This document shows, piece by piece, positions 6,908 to 15,319 of a stretch of DNA of 22,517 nt (its first letter is position 1; every line of letters begins with the position of its first letter). This DNA comes from Bacillota bacterium (GTDB lineage Bacteria > Bacillota > UBA994). The notes under the pieces were generated by a model. That model saw only the letters and a list, made by a program, of their open reading frames with translations, had not been told where the DNA came from and made no database searches. The stretch is from NCBI GenBank assembly GCA_018725535.1, contig QLUS01000013.1, forward strand, positions 1 to 22,517, in the 5' to 3' direction. A program made the translations under genes and the position numbers.

Positions 6908-7680
6908 GTGGTTTCTCCTCCCGCTGTGGTTTGTCCTCGCCTGCCGCTCCACCGCCAAACCAAGGCGAAACCGAGTAAGAAGAACGGCACTAGCACGTAG
7001 CTGTATGTGTTAGGCAATAGGGCGCGAGACGAGCCAACGATAAGCCCGGCAAAAAAATACGATATTAAGTCGTGATAGCGAGCATAGAGCCTATCCAGAA
7101 CATGCGCCAGCAAAAATAATCCCATTACGCTGCCTACCAAGAACCACAGGAGCGGCACAACAGCTAGGACGCTCAGCGCGTAAAGCAATGAATCATAAAT
7201 GCCCATAATGATTAGGACTGAGCTGCCGGGGACACCGGGAAGCACCATGGCGGCGGTTCCTAGGGCACCCCCGACGATTAGAATTATGGGGCTGATTGCA
7301 CCAGTCGCCTGCCTAATATCTAGTGGCTCTACGCCCAGCAGCAGCCCCGCCACTAGGCCTACACACAGGCAAAGCACGCGCTTCCAAGCGAGCGTCGGGC
7401 AGGTAGCCAAGACTGAGCGGACGGATGCCAAAAGCGAGCCTAGCAGAACGGTGACTGTAATGTCGCGGTATAGCATAAAGACCCTAGCAAAAATAACTCC
7501 GCTGACAAAAATGCCAACCAGCATGCCAGCTAGAAGAGGCAGGTAACGCTTAAGACGTAAGCGCACTAGGTCGGCTACAAGATTCTCGTAGAGGCCCATC
7601 ATTAAGAACACTGTGCCCCCGCTCATGCCGGGTAAAATAATAATAAATCCAAGGATAAGTCCTTGTACCACAGATTGCAT
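6904..7680 (-). CDS. DUF368 protein, PopT-type polyprenyl-phosphate transporter
   Basis: This multi-pass membrane protein of 258 residues carries the two family repeats: GLILGFIIILPGMSGGTVFL near the N-terminus and MVLPGVPGSSVLIIMGIYD in the middle. DUF368 proteins (PopT) have been reported to return undecaprenyl phosphate to the cytoplasmic face for cell-wall synthesis. Function here is transferred from that family. ATG 7680 is supported by AAAGG about 10 nt upstream and by a promoter roughly 45 nt away. It heads a three-gene operon with an unknown membrane protein and a nitrilase-type amidase. The family call is firm, the physiological role less so. Confidence 0.85.
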   Translation of the reverse strand: MQSVVQGLILGFIIILPGMSGGTVFLMMGLYENLVADLVRLRLKRYLPLLAGMLVGIFVSGVIFARVFMLYRDITVTVLLGSLLASVRSVLATCPTLAWKRVLCLCVGLVAGLLLGVEPLDIRQATGAISPIILIVGGALGTAAMVLPGVPGSSVLIIMGIYDSLLYALSVLAVVPLLWFLVGSVMGLFLLAHVLDRLYARYHDLISYFFAGLIVGSSRALLPNTYSYVLVPFFLLGFALVWRWSGRRGQTTAGGETT

Positions 7681-7722
7681 GCGCCACCGACCTTTGCTCG
7701 ATTTGCGTATCGTGCTTGTCTC

Positions 7723-7753
7723 ATTATACGCTTGTGGAGACCTTACTTGTCAA
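7723..7753 (-). promoter_or_regulatory. Promoter of the DUF368 operon
   Basis: On the minus strand TTGACA (7753-7748) and TATAAT (7728-7723) are both perfect SigA hexamers. The 19-nt spacer is longer than the ideal 17. Transcription should begin near 7716, about 35 nt before the ATG. The hexamers lie in the gap between divergent genes. Confidence 0.65.
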
Positions 7754-7798
7754 CCGCCGTGCGTGGCGTTGACGAGGACGCAGGAAGATTACTCGCCT

Positions 7799-8527
7799 TT
7801 GGCGAAGTTAAACACAGCATTTTTAGCAGGGGTGATTTTTCTGCGAGTCTTAACAGCAACGATAGGCATCTTTCTGGCCGTAAGCATTTTCCTGTTGTGT
7901 TTGACACTTGCGCTTCATTGGGTGACATTTGACTTGGATTTCTACGAGAGTAAGTACGAGTGGCTCGCAGTACCTGAAAGTCTGCAAGTAGATATGCCTA
8001 CACTGATGGGATACACTACAGTGCTACTCGATTACCTTGCCGGACGCCGGGACACGCCAAACGTGGAGGCAAATGTACGTGGGCGTGTGGGCCCCTTGTA
8101 TGGCGAGCGAGAACTGCTGCATTTGGTTGATGTGCGAGTGCTATATGCCTTGAGTTGGCGTATGCGCAATATAGCTCTGATCGCGACACTTAGTCTAGGT
8201 TTTGCGGCGCACCGTACTCGGAGTTTAAAGCGCGTATTGAGTGCATACGCCGCTACAACGGCTGCTATTGTTCTCGGGCTCTTAGGGCTAACCGGCTTAG
8301 CCGTGTTGGATTTCCCCCGCTACTTCACCTGGTTCCACCTCATATCTTTCGACAACGACTTATGGCTGTTAGACCCGGCCACCGAGAACCTAATCAATAT
8401 GTTTCCGGAAGCTTTCTTTGCCGCTGCAGCTCTACGTATAGCAATAACTGCGGTAGTTGCTTTTGCGCTACTAGGCCTTGTGGCTCGGCAGGCAAGTAAA
8501 AGGCTACCTCCTAATGTTAAGGGGTAG
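7799..8527 (+). CDS. TIGR01906 / DUF1461 integral membrane protein
   Basis: The family call rests on FYESKYEWLAVPESL after the first membrane segment, YGERELLHLVDVR near residue 105, and the C-terminal block FHLISFDND then WLLDPATENLINMFPEAFF. Four membrane segments are expected: an N-terminal helix, two in the middle, and one at the end (AITAVVAFALLGLVA). The biochemical function of the family is not known to me. TTG 7799 gives 242 residues, close to family length, with AGGAAG (7782-7787) upstream. GTG 7763 and TTG 7769 are in-frame alternatives. The frame remains open back to 7613, but that part overlaps the divergent DUF368 gene and looks non-coding. Confidence 0.8.
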   Translation: MAKLNTAFLAGVIFLRVLTATIGIFLAVSIFLLCLTLALHWVTFDLDFYESKYEWLAVPESLQVDMPTLMGYTTVLLDYLAGRRDTPNVEANVRGRVGPLYGERELLHLVDVRVLYALSWRMRNIALIATLSLGFAAHRTRSLKRVLSAYAATTAAIVLGLLGLTGLAVLDFPRYFTWFHLISFDNDLWLLDPATENLINMFPEAFFAAAALRIAITAVVAFALLGLVARQASKRLPPNVKG

Positions 8528-8531
8528 CCTT
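8500..8531. terminator. Hairpin at the end of the DUF1461 gene
   Basis: AAGGCTACC (8500-8508) and GGTAGCCTT (8523-8531) form a perfect 9-bp stem with a 14-nt loop and include the DUF1461 stop codon. On the plus strand no T-run follows. On the minus strand the stem is followed by TTACTT, so it could weakly end transcripts of the opposing TM1266-type gene. Confidence 0.45.
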
Positions 8532-8547
8532 GAGCCTTGAGCCTTGA
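8527..8547. repeat. Three tandem GCCTTGA heptamers
   Basis: GCCTTGA is repeated three times exactly (8527-8547) and followed by GCG, then GTAGCGACCAGCGACCGG, itself a near-repeat of GCGACC. The array starts in the last codons of the DUF1461 gene and fills the gap to the opposing TM1266-type gene. It may be part of a dispersed repeat family or a variable-length minisatellite. Confidence 0.6.
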
Positions 8548-8578
8548 GCGTAGCGACCAGCGACCGGATCTGCCCCGG

Positions 8579-8831
8579 TTAGTGTGGGCGCGTAACCTGC
8601 ATGTGATTTTGGGAGAGGGCCGGGATTTGTTCAAGCCGCTGGATTAATTGGCGGCTTGTTTCTTCGTCGCATTCCATCACTAACGTGATCAGACCGTGGC
8701 TTTCATCATGTGCGGGGATGCCAAACCTGCCCAACACGCACCTCCCAAAATCGCTCAGTACTCGCTGGACATCGGGGGCGTGCTCTGCGCGTTGGTCGAC
8801 GAGGAGGCCTACAATGCTATTCCTTTTTCAT
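8579..8831 (-). pseudogene. TM1266-type (iron-only hydrogenase system regulator) protein, frameshifted at codon 3
   Basis: From about the fourth codon the frame reads IVGLLVDQRAEHAPDVQRVL, then SDFGRCVLGRFGIPAHD, SHGLITLVMECDEET and a C-terminal IPALSQNHMQVTRPH. This resembles the small ACT-like TM1266 family linked to [FeFe]-hydrogenase systems (pattern VxDR, LxxFG, GRxGIP, LIV). ATG 8831 has AAGGAG 9 nt upstream, but ATGAAAAAGG reads into TAG at codon 5. With one A fewer the start becomes MKRNSIVGLL and the frame stays open to TAA at 8579. The locus is 253 nt, that is, 84 codons plus one extra base. Either the A5 run is miscalled or the gene is broken. No hydrogenase genes are in the window. 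Confidence 0.6.
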
Positions 8832-8980
8832 GGCTTACCTCTCCTTGCGTAGTTCATCCCAGTTTGTCCATGCAAGGGCCTGATTATACATGGGCAGTTC
8901 GTCCATACTACGCCTAAGGGGAGGTGAGGTAAATGAAATCCACGCGGCCTAAGCGGGAGGCAGTCATCAGAGTGACATAG

Positions 8981-8999
8981 TGTAACGCCTAGCGTTACA
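8981..8999. repeat. Inverted repeat over the DUF401 stop codon
   Basis: TGTAACGC (8981-8988) and GCGTTACA (8992-8999) are perfect 8-bp arms around CTA. The right arm contains the stop of the minus-strand DUF401 gene. No T-run follows on either strand, so a role as terminator is doubtful. Confidence 0.4.
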
Positions 9000-10197
9000 T
9001 CACTGTTCCGAGGACTATCAGCGTTGTAATTACGGCGGCTGCGGGCCACCGATACTCGCGGTAGAGAGGCACGACCTGACATCTGAAATGGGTGGTGGTA
9101 GCCACTTGACAGAGATGCAGCGGCGAAGCGAAATAACCAATAAAAGAAGATGTGTAAGCTACAACGGTACCGAAGAGCATGGTGTCGGTAGCTTGCATTG
9201 CCGGGAGCAAGAGCGGCAGCGTGAGCCCGAGGGCGGAAGTATTAGAGGCGGAAACCAAACCGGCACAAAAGGGAAGCACAACATAGAGAACCGACACAGG
9301 CAGACCGGTCGCCAACAGACGACTGATCAGAATCGGCAAGGCTTCTACCTGGCCGATAACGCCCTGAAAAATCACGATGCCTACTCCCGCCGCGATTATA
9401 GGGGTGTTAAGGCCGCGATAAAGCATTTGTGGCCAGTCTTTTGCCTGCGTATCTCCGAACAAAAGCGCCAGTACTAGGCCGCCGAGCAAAGCCACAGGGA
9501 ACGACAGGCCGGCAGCCACAGTAAGGGCAAGGCTTACCCAAATGGGGCTGGTATATTGCAGCAGTAAGAGAAAGTCGCGGCGCGTAGGAGGAGGACAGTT
9601 TGGAGTTCTGTCAGGTATGCCGCGCAGATAGACAAAGTATCCTGCGGCAAGCGACACTATCGTCAGCGGTAACTGCCAAAGCAAAAGTCGCGACAATGGC
9701 AGGCCAGTTAAGCTTGTGATCAGGATGAAGCCGGGAATGAGCGGGTACACGAAGTACCAGCCATGGCGAAACAGAAGGTTAATCGCAGCCATGCGGGCCG
9801 GGGGCAGTTCTAGCTCCTGGCCTAACTTCTCTACTGTAGGCGCAGACATAATGGCTCCTCCCGTAACGAGCAGAGTGCCAATCAGGGAGGGCACCAACAT
9901 GATGGTGAGCTTAGTGCTGCGAAGCGCCACTTGCAGGAGAGACACCATCTTAGATAGCACTTGGCCCTCTTGCATTACGGCGCCCAGAAGGCTAATTAAC
10001 CCCAGCGTCAGGATGAGGTTAACCGAGTTGGTGCTTCCTAAGGACTTAACTGCGGTGCCAAGCAGCGCGAAAACTCCTTGCCCTGAGCTTAGTCCCACAA
10101 TAACTGCGCCAACGATTAAAGCGAGCCCTACTTGTACCTTGCGCTGTACCAATAGCACTATAGCCACAAAGGCTGCCACTATGCCGAACACGGCCAT
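8995..10197 (-). CDS. DUF401 family integral membrane protein (transporter-like)
   Basis: This is a hydrophobic protein of about 400 residues with roughly ten predicted membrane segments. The diagnostic central block VTGGAIMSAPTVEKLGQELE is followed by INLLFRHGWYFVYPLIPGF, as in DUF401 proteins, which resemble ion- or organic-anion transporters; the substrate is unknown. Near the C-terminus a second hairpin-like motif occurs (ASNTSALGLTLPLLLP). I prefer ATG 10197 because AGAGGGG lies 9 nt upstream. ATG 10206 abuts that SD. ATG 10230 overlaps a TATAAT and has no SD, so it may lie upstream of the transcript start. The upstream choices add 3 or 11 residues. Confidence 0.82.
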   Translation of the reverse strand: MAVFGIVAAFVAIVLLVQRKVQVGLALIVGAVIVGLSSGQGVFALLGTAVKSLGSTNSVNLILTLGLISLLGAVMQEGQVLSKMVSLLQVALRSTKLTIMLVPSLIGTLLVTGGAIMSAPTVEKLGQELELPPARMAAINLLFRHGWYFVYPLIPGFILITSLTGLPLSRLLLWQLPLTIVSLAAGYFVYLRGIPDRTPNCPPPTRRDFLLLLQYTSPIWVSLALTVAAGLSFPVALLGGLVLALLFGDTQAKDWPQMLYRGLNTPIIAAGVGIVIFQGVIGQVEALPILISRLLATGLPVSVLYVVLPFCAGLVSASNTSALGLTLPLLLPAMQATDTMLFGTVVAYTSSFIGYFASPLHLCQVATTTHFRCQVVPLYREYRWPAAAVITTLIVLGTVM

Positions 10198-10228
10198 TTG
10201 CGTCATCCCCTCTTGACCTATAAGCACC

Positions 10229-10234
10229 ATTATA
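10229..10234 (-). promoter_or_regulatory. Candidate -10 box of the DUF401 gene
   Basis: On the minus strand TATAAT is a perfect -10 hexamer. The region 17-18 nt upstream (TCCCGC/TTCCCG) is a poor -35. A start near 10222 would leave ATG 10197 and its SD in the transcript but not ATG 10230. Confidence 0.35.
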
Positions 10235-10349
10235 CAGCAAACAGATGCGACGCGGGAAAAACAACGTCCCTACTGCTTCTTGCGGCAGGGGAAGAGGCTT
10301 CGGACGGAGAATTAATGCTCTGCCAGTAGGCTAGTCTGGAGGTTTCCGC

Positions 10350-13300
10350 ATGGATTTTGTCCATCTTCACGTTCACTCAGAATACAGCTTGCTCGATGGT
10401 TTTGCTAAGATCGACGAAGTCATCAAGCACGTTAAGTCCCTCGGGCAAAAGGCGCTCGCCATTACGGATCACGGCAATATGCATGGTGTCGTAGACTTCT
10501 ATAAGGCGGCGCAGCAGGAAGGAATTAAGCCAATTATTGGGTGCGAGGTGTATATGGCGACCCGCACTCGTTTTGACCGTGAGCCAAATCTTGATGCCGA
10601 CTCTTACCACCTAGTGCTGTTAGCTATGAACGGCCTCGGTTATAAAAACCTTATCCGTTTAGTCAGCGCATCTTACACCGAGGGGTTCTATTACCGCCCG
10701 CGCATAGACTGGAGTTTGCTGGAGCAACACAGCGAAGGACTTATCGCCTTAAGCGCGTGCTTAAGCGGCGAAGTGTCACAGCGCCTACTGCGTAACGACC
10801 CTGACGGAGCGAGGGAGGTGGCTGCACGCTTCGCCGGGATGTTCCCCGGGCGCTTCTACCTAGAGCTGCAGGAGCACCTCTTGCCGGAACAGCAAGCCAT
10901 AAACGTAGCCCTAGTTAAGATGTCAGACGACCTGAAGCTGCCTGTGGTGCTTACTAACGACGTGCACTATGTCACACGCGAAGACCACAAGGCACACGAC
11001 GTGCTGCTCTGCGTGCAAACCGGGAAAGTTACTACTGACCCAAACCGCATGCGCTTTGTGCAGCAATTTCACGTAACTTCCGCAGAAGAGCTGATCGCGC
11101 GCATGCCCTATATTGAGCCTCGGGTAATGCACGAGGCTATCGCCAATACAACGCGCATTGCAGAGCGCTGTCACTTAGAGTTTGATTTTGAAAAACGCTA
11201 TCTTCCCCGCTTTGATATCCCGGCAGGGCACACCGAGCAGACCTATCTGGAGCAGCTCTGCCGTGAGCGACTGACTTGGCGTTATCCGAACCCGAGTGAC
11301 GCAGTGCGCGAACGACTGGAATATGAGCTTAGTGTGTTCGGCGAGGCTGGCTTTGCAGGCTACATGCTGATTACGCAGGATTTCACGCGCTTCGCGCGCG
11401 AACGCGGCATTCCCGTGGGTCCCGGCCGCGGCTCTGCCGTAGGCTCACTCGTGGCGTATGTGCTTGGCATAACCGACCTTGACCCTCTGCCGCTAGGCTT
11501 GCTCTTTGAGCGTTTTCTCCACCTTGAGCGCGTTTCCATGCCGGATATCGACATTGACTTCTGCTATGAGCGGCGGGACGAAGTCATTCAGTATGTAACT
11601 GAGAAGTACGGCCAAGCAAACGTTTGTCAGATCGTTACTTTCGGTACGATGGGGGCGCGGGCAGCGGTGCGTGACGTAGCACGCGCGCTAGCCTTACCAT
11701 TGTCCGAAGCTGACCGCATTGCCAAACTTGTTCCCGAGACGCTAAACATTAAGCTGCGTGAAGCGCTTAAGGAGTCCCCTGTTTTGCTTGGGCTCTATCA
11801 AAGCGATGAACGGGTCAAAGAGCTCCTCGACATTGCTGAAGCGCTCGAGGGCATGCCCCGCCACACGTCAGTACATGCGGCGGGCGTAGTGATTACGCCG
11901 GAGCCATTAGTGAATCTAATCCCCCTAGCCAAGTCCGGTCAAGCTGTGATTACGCAGTTTGACATGAACACCGTGCAGGAACTTGGCCTGTTAAAGATTG
12001 ATTTCCTCGGGCTCCGGACGCTTACCGTGATAAAAGACTGCATTGCTAACGTAAGATCAAGCCGTGGGATAACCCTCGGCTTTGACTCCCTAGGGTATGA
12101 CGATGCTGCCACTTACTCGATGTTGGCTAAGGGAGACTCTTTGGGTGTCTTTCAACTTGAAGGTGGCGGCATGCGGAACTTCTTCGCTAAGCTTCGCCCG
12201 ACTTGCTTCGAAGACATAATCGCTGGCATATCTCTGTTTCGTCCCGGCCCAATGGATCAAATCCCGCGTTACCTCGCGAACCGTGAACGCCCCGAGGATA
12301 TACAATACGCTGACCCTCGCCTAGAACCTATCCTTAAAGTTACGTACGGCTGCCTTGTCTACCAAGAGCAGGTACAGCAAAGCGTGCAGGCGCTGGCAGG
12401 GTACTCTTTGGGTCGCGCTGACATCGTGCGGCGAGCGATGGCCAAGAAAAAACCCGAAGTTATGGCGGAAGAACGGCAGTACTTCCTGCATGGCCTAGTT
12501 GACGGACAGGGCAATCGTGTCGTACCCGGAGCGCTGGCCCTAGGAGTGCCTCTGCTTGTAGCAAACAAAGTCTTTGACGAAATGGCCGAATTTGCCAACT
12601 ATGCCTTCAATAAGTCGCACGGCGCCGGGTACGCTGCACTAGCCTATCGCAGTGCCTACCTAAAATGTCACTACCCTGCGGAGTTTATGGCGGCGTTAAT
12701 GACCTCTGTCGCGGGCAGTTCCGACAAGCTCAAATTGTATCTTGAAGAGTGCAGGCGCCTAAATATCTCGGTTGCACCCCCCGACATTAATGCCAGCGAC
12801 GCAAACTTCACCGTCCAAGGCAACACCATCCGTTTTGGCCTTGTGGCCATTAAAAATGTGGGCGCAAAGGTCATTGAGCGTATAGTGGCTGAGCGGCGCA
12901 CCAAGCAGTTTGACTCCCTCTACGACTTTCTCTGTCGCCTAGACGAGGGCACTTTGAACCGACGCGTGCTCGAATCGCTGATAAAAGCCGGTGCTCTAAC
13001 TTCGCTTGGCTATAACAGGCGGGAGTTGCTGAGCATCATGGACGAGTGCGTGGAGAAGGCAGCAGAGGAGAAACGGGCGAGACAATCAGGGCAAATCTCG
13101 ATGTTTGCGTTGCTTGACGGCCATGCGGGGCACAGAATAGAAGTACATCCGGAAGCTTTATGCGAGTTTCCCATAGCCGAGCTCCTAGCGCAAGAGAAAG
13201 AATTGCTCGGCTTCTACGTCTCGGGGCATCCGCTAGACGCTTTTCGCAGCGCCATGAAGAAGTTCGGTGCCGTGCCGTCGAGCACAGTCAGCGAACTTCT

Positions 13301-13814
13301 GGATAAGGCAGAAGTGACACTAGCGGGGATGGTCACCGATGTGCGTGTCGTGCTGACCAAAAAAGGTCAGCGCATGGCTTTTGTCCAGATTGAAGACTTC
13401 GAGGGCGCAGTTGAGCTGGTCGTGTTTCCGAAAAGCTACGAGCAGTATGCTGACGCGCTCAGCCTAAACACTGTGCTAGGGGTAAAAGGGCAGGCCAGCC
13501 TGCGCGATGAGCGCGTAAGCGTGAGTGCCTCCTCCCTGCAGCCTCTCTCCCTCGACAAAACACAAGACAATGTGCCGCCTCTGCTCTCGCTCTCGCTGCG
13601 TGTAAAAGGGGGAGAGCGCGCACACCTCGTGGCTGTGCGCAACATTCTCAGGCGTCACCAAGGTACCGTCCCTGTCTACCTAGAACTCCTCGATGTAGAC
13701 GCGACCGTGCGCGTGTCAGACAATCTGTTTGTCGACGGCTCGGCGGAACTGTGCCACGACTTAGAGCAGGTGTTAGGGCCGGGGAATGTATTGACTGCGC
13801 GACGTGCCCCGTGA
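10350..13814 (+). CDS. dnaE: DNA polymerase III alpha subunit
   Basis: DnaE is the C-family replicative polymerase. In 1154 residues it shows an N-terminal PHP domain (HLHVHSEYSLLDG, residues 5-17; ITDHGNMHG near 40) and the palm motif VGPGRGSAVGS. MPDIDIDF follows, with catalytic D401 and D403, the same numbers as in E. coli. LLKIDFLGLRTLTV contains the third aspartate, D551. The fingers/beta-binding region and tandem HhH follow, and near the C-terminus an OB-fold (VTLAGMVTDVRVVLTKKG to VELVVFPKSYEQY). The SD GGAGG lies 8 nt before ATG 10350. There is one uninterrupted frame. Low-GC Gram-positives often also carry polC; none is seen here. It starts a plus-strand cluster with pgpA, pfkA and asd. 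Confidence 0.97.
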   Translation: MDFVHLHVHSEYSLLDGFAKIDEVIKHVKSLGQKALAITDHGNMHGVVDFYKAAQQEGIKPIIGCEVYMATRTRFDREPNLDADSYHLVLLAMNGLGYKNLIRLVSASYTEGFYYRPRIDWSLLEQHSEGLIALSACLSGEVSQRLLRNDPDGAREVAARFAGMFPGRFYLELQEHLLPEQQAINVALVKMSDDLKLPVVLTNDVHYVTREDHKAHDVLLCVQTGKVTTDPNRMRFVQQFHVTSAEELIARMPYIEPRVMHEAIANTTRIAERCHLEFDFEKRYLPRFDIPAGHTEQTYLEQLCRERLTWRYPNPSDAVRERLEYELSVFGEAGFAGYMLITQDFTRFARERGIPVGPGRGSAVGSLVAYVLGITDLDPLPLGLLFERFLHLERVSMPDIDIDFCYERRDEVIQYVTEKYGQANVCQIVTFGTMGARAAVRDVARALALPLSEADRIAKLVPETLNIKLREALKESPVLLGLYQSDERVKELLDIAEALEGMPRHTSVHAAGVVITPEPLVNLIPLAKSGQAVITQFDMNTVQELGLLKIDFLGLRTLTVIKDCIANVRSSRGITLGFDSLGYDDAATYSMLAKGDSLGVFQLEGGGMRNFFAKLRPTCFEDIIAGISLFRPGPMDQIPRYLANRERPEDIQYADPRLEPILKVTYGCLVYQEQVQQSVQALAGYSLGRADIVRRAMAKKKPEVMAEERQYFLHGLVDGQGNRVVPGALALGVPLLVANKVFDEMAEFANYAFNKSHGAGYAALAYRSAYLKCHYPAEFMAALMTSVAGSSDKLKLYLEECRRLNISVAPPDINASDANFTVQGNTIRFGLVAIKNVGAKVIERIVAERRTKQFDSLYDFLCRLDEGTLNRRVLESLIKAGALTSLGYNRRELLSIMDECVEKAAEEKRARQSGQISMFALLDGHAGHRIEVHPEALCEFPIAELLAQEKELLGFYVSGHPLDAFRSAMKKFGAVPSSTVSELLDKAEVTLAGMVTDVRVVLTKKGQRMAFVQIEDFEGAVELVVFPKSYEQYADALSLNTVLGVKGQASLRDERVSVSASSLQPLSLDKTQDNVPPLLSLSLRVKGGERAHLVAVRNILRRHQGTVPVYLELLDVDATVRVSDNLFVDGSAELCHDLEQVLGPGNVLTARRAP

Positions 13815-13849
13815 ATATGTTAGACAAGTAAGGTAGAGAGGAGACCCGC

Positions 13850-14317
13850 ATGAAAGATATTGTCGTAGAGCTGTTGTCCGAACGGGGGGTTCCCTTAAGC
13901 GAAATAGCGCACCTAGTGTTGGAGTTGCAGAAACCGTACCACCCCGGTCTTACCCTAGACGATTGCCATTCGTCCGTTTTGGCGGTGCTCGACAAGCGTG
14001 AAGTACAACACGCCATCCTAACAGGAGTTGCTCTCGACGTACTGGCGGAGCAGCAGGTGCTACCTGAACCGCTCTGCTCAATTGTGGCGAGGGACGCGTT
14101 CCTATACGGCATCGACGAAATTCTCGCCTTAGGGGTAACCAATATATATGGCACAATTGGTCTCACTAACTTTGGGTATCTCGACAAGACAAAGCCGGGC
14201 ATATTGCGGGAACTTAACAGCCACAGAGAGCGCGTGCACACCTTTATGGACGACTTGGTGGCTGCGCTCGCGGCTGCGGCGGCCTCACGACTCGCTCACA
14301 ACCGCAGACAGGGCTAA
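13850..14317 (+). CDS. pgpA: Phosphatidylglycerophosphatase A (YutG type)
   Basis: PgpA-family enzymes dephosphorylate phosphatidylglycerol phosphate to phosphatidylglycerol at the membrane. The protein closely follows Bacillus YutG: ELLSERGVPLSEIAHLV, LQKPYHPGLT, LDKREVQHAILTG, LYGIDEILALGVTNIYG, IGLTNFGYLDKTKPG, and the acidic HTFMDDLVAALAAAAASR. The 155-residue length fits this soluble, short group, which lacks the long membrane helices of E. coli PgpA. ATG 13850 has a GAGAGGAG SD. It lies between dnaE (35 nt) and pfkA (27 nt), probably in the same transcript. The family call is strong; the phosphatase role of YutG-type members is by homology. Confidence 0.85.
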   Translation: MKDIVVELLSERGVPLSEIAHLVLELQKPYHPGLTLDDCHSSVLAVLDKREVQHAILTGVALDVLAEQQVLPEPLCSIVARDAFLYGIDEILALGVTNIYGTIGLTNFGYLDKTKPGILRELNSHRERVHTFMDDLVAALAAAAASRLAHNRRQG

Positions 14318-14344
14318 TAGGAAGCTGACAAGGGAGTTGTATCA

Positions 14345-15303
14345 ATGCAAAGAATTGGTGTGCTGACCAGCGGGGGAGACGCCCCGGGAATGAACGCAAC
14401 CATCCGTGCGGTGGTACGTAAAGGACTACACGCTGGCCTTGAGATTTTTGGCATTAGACGCGGGTTTGCGGGCCTGCTCGCAAATGACTTTGTGTCGCTT
14501 GGGGCCGGCTCGGTTGGCGACATCATCCATCGCGGGGGCACGATGCTTCGCACCGCGCGCTCGGAGGAGTTTAAGACCGAGGAAGGCTTTGCGCGTGCGC
14601 TAGAAGTGTTGGCAGCGCGTGCGATCCAAGGGCTCGTCATCATTGGCGGGGACGGCTCACTGCGCGGCGCAGAGCGGCTGTACCAGCAGGGCATACTTAC
14701 AGTGGGAGTCCCCGGCACCATAGATAACGACATCCCCGGCACAGATGAAAGCATCGGGTTTGACACGGCGGTTAATACGGCTGTGCAAGCCATCGACCGC
14801 ATTCGCGATACTGCCACGTCGCATGAGCGCGCCTTTATAATTGAAGTAATGGGAAGAAATACCGGGCACATTGCCCTAGAGGCCGGTCTCGCAGCGGGAG
14901 CAGAGTCTATCCTCGTGCCGGAAGAGCCACTTAACTTAGGCGAAATCTGCGCCCGCTTAAAACGAGGCCAGCAACGCGGCAAACTCCATAGCATCATTGT
15001 CGTGTGTGAAGGGGCGGGAGAGGGGTTTAAGCTAGGCGACGTCCTGCGGGAGTGCACAGGTTTGACACTAGGGTTACAGTCTTAGGCCATGTGCAGCGCG
15101 GCGGGAGCCCTACTGCGCGCGACAGAGTCTTGGCCAGCACCATGGGCGCCAAGGCGGTAGACTTGCTGGTGGAAGGGCAAGGCGGCGTGATGGTAGGGGT
15201 AAAACGGGGTGAAATCGTATCTATGCCCATCAGCGCCGCGCTAGCTGCGGGCTCAACTTTCAGCCACCAGTCCTATCGCTTGGCAGCAATCCTAGCGCAG
15301 TAA
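14345..15303 (+). pseudogene. pfkA: 6-phosphofructokinase, single-base frameshift
   Basis: PFK phosphorylates fructose-6-phosphate with ATP, the committed step of glycolysis. The first frame runs from MQRIGVLTSGGDAPGMNATI through IIGGDGSLRGAERL, PGTIDNDIPGTD (catalytic Asp), DTATSHERAFIIEVMGRNTG and LKRGQQRGK, then stops at a TAG (15083-15085). The C-terminal part continues one frame back as DTRVTVLGHVQRGGSPTARD to the stop at 15301-15303. Restoring one base near 15062-15064 (GGTTTGACACT to GGTTTGGACACT) gives 319 residues, exactly the length of Bacillus PFK. All key residues are retained on either side. Such a clean single lesion in a central gene suggests a sequencing or assembly error; true inactivation is possible. 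asd follows 16 nt downstream. Confidence 0.9.
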
Positions 15304-15319
15304 GGAGGAAACCCTAAAC

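Noticed and set aside
7613..7798. Upstream extension of the DUF1461 frame
   Set aside because: It overlaps the divergent DUF368 gene and its promoter, and the translated part has no membrane or family features.
8815..8831. Programmed frameshift in the TM1266-type gene
   Set aside because: The needed shift is +1, while A-rich slippery sites usually give -1, and A5 is too short for efficient transcriptional slippage; an indel is simpler.
9088..9477. Open frame opposite the DUF401 gene
   Set aside because: The translation is polar and low in complexity; the minus strand carries a clear membrane-protein frame.
15052..15303. Independent 83-residue gene after pfkA
   Set aside because: It is the C-terminal quarter of phosphofructokinase (VLGHVQRGGSP) displaced by a frameshift.
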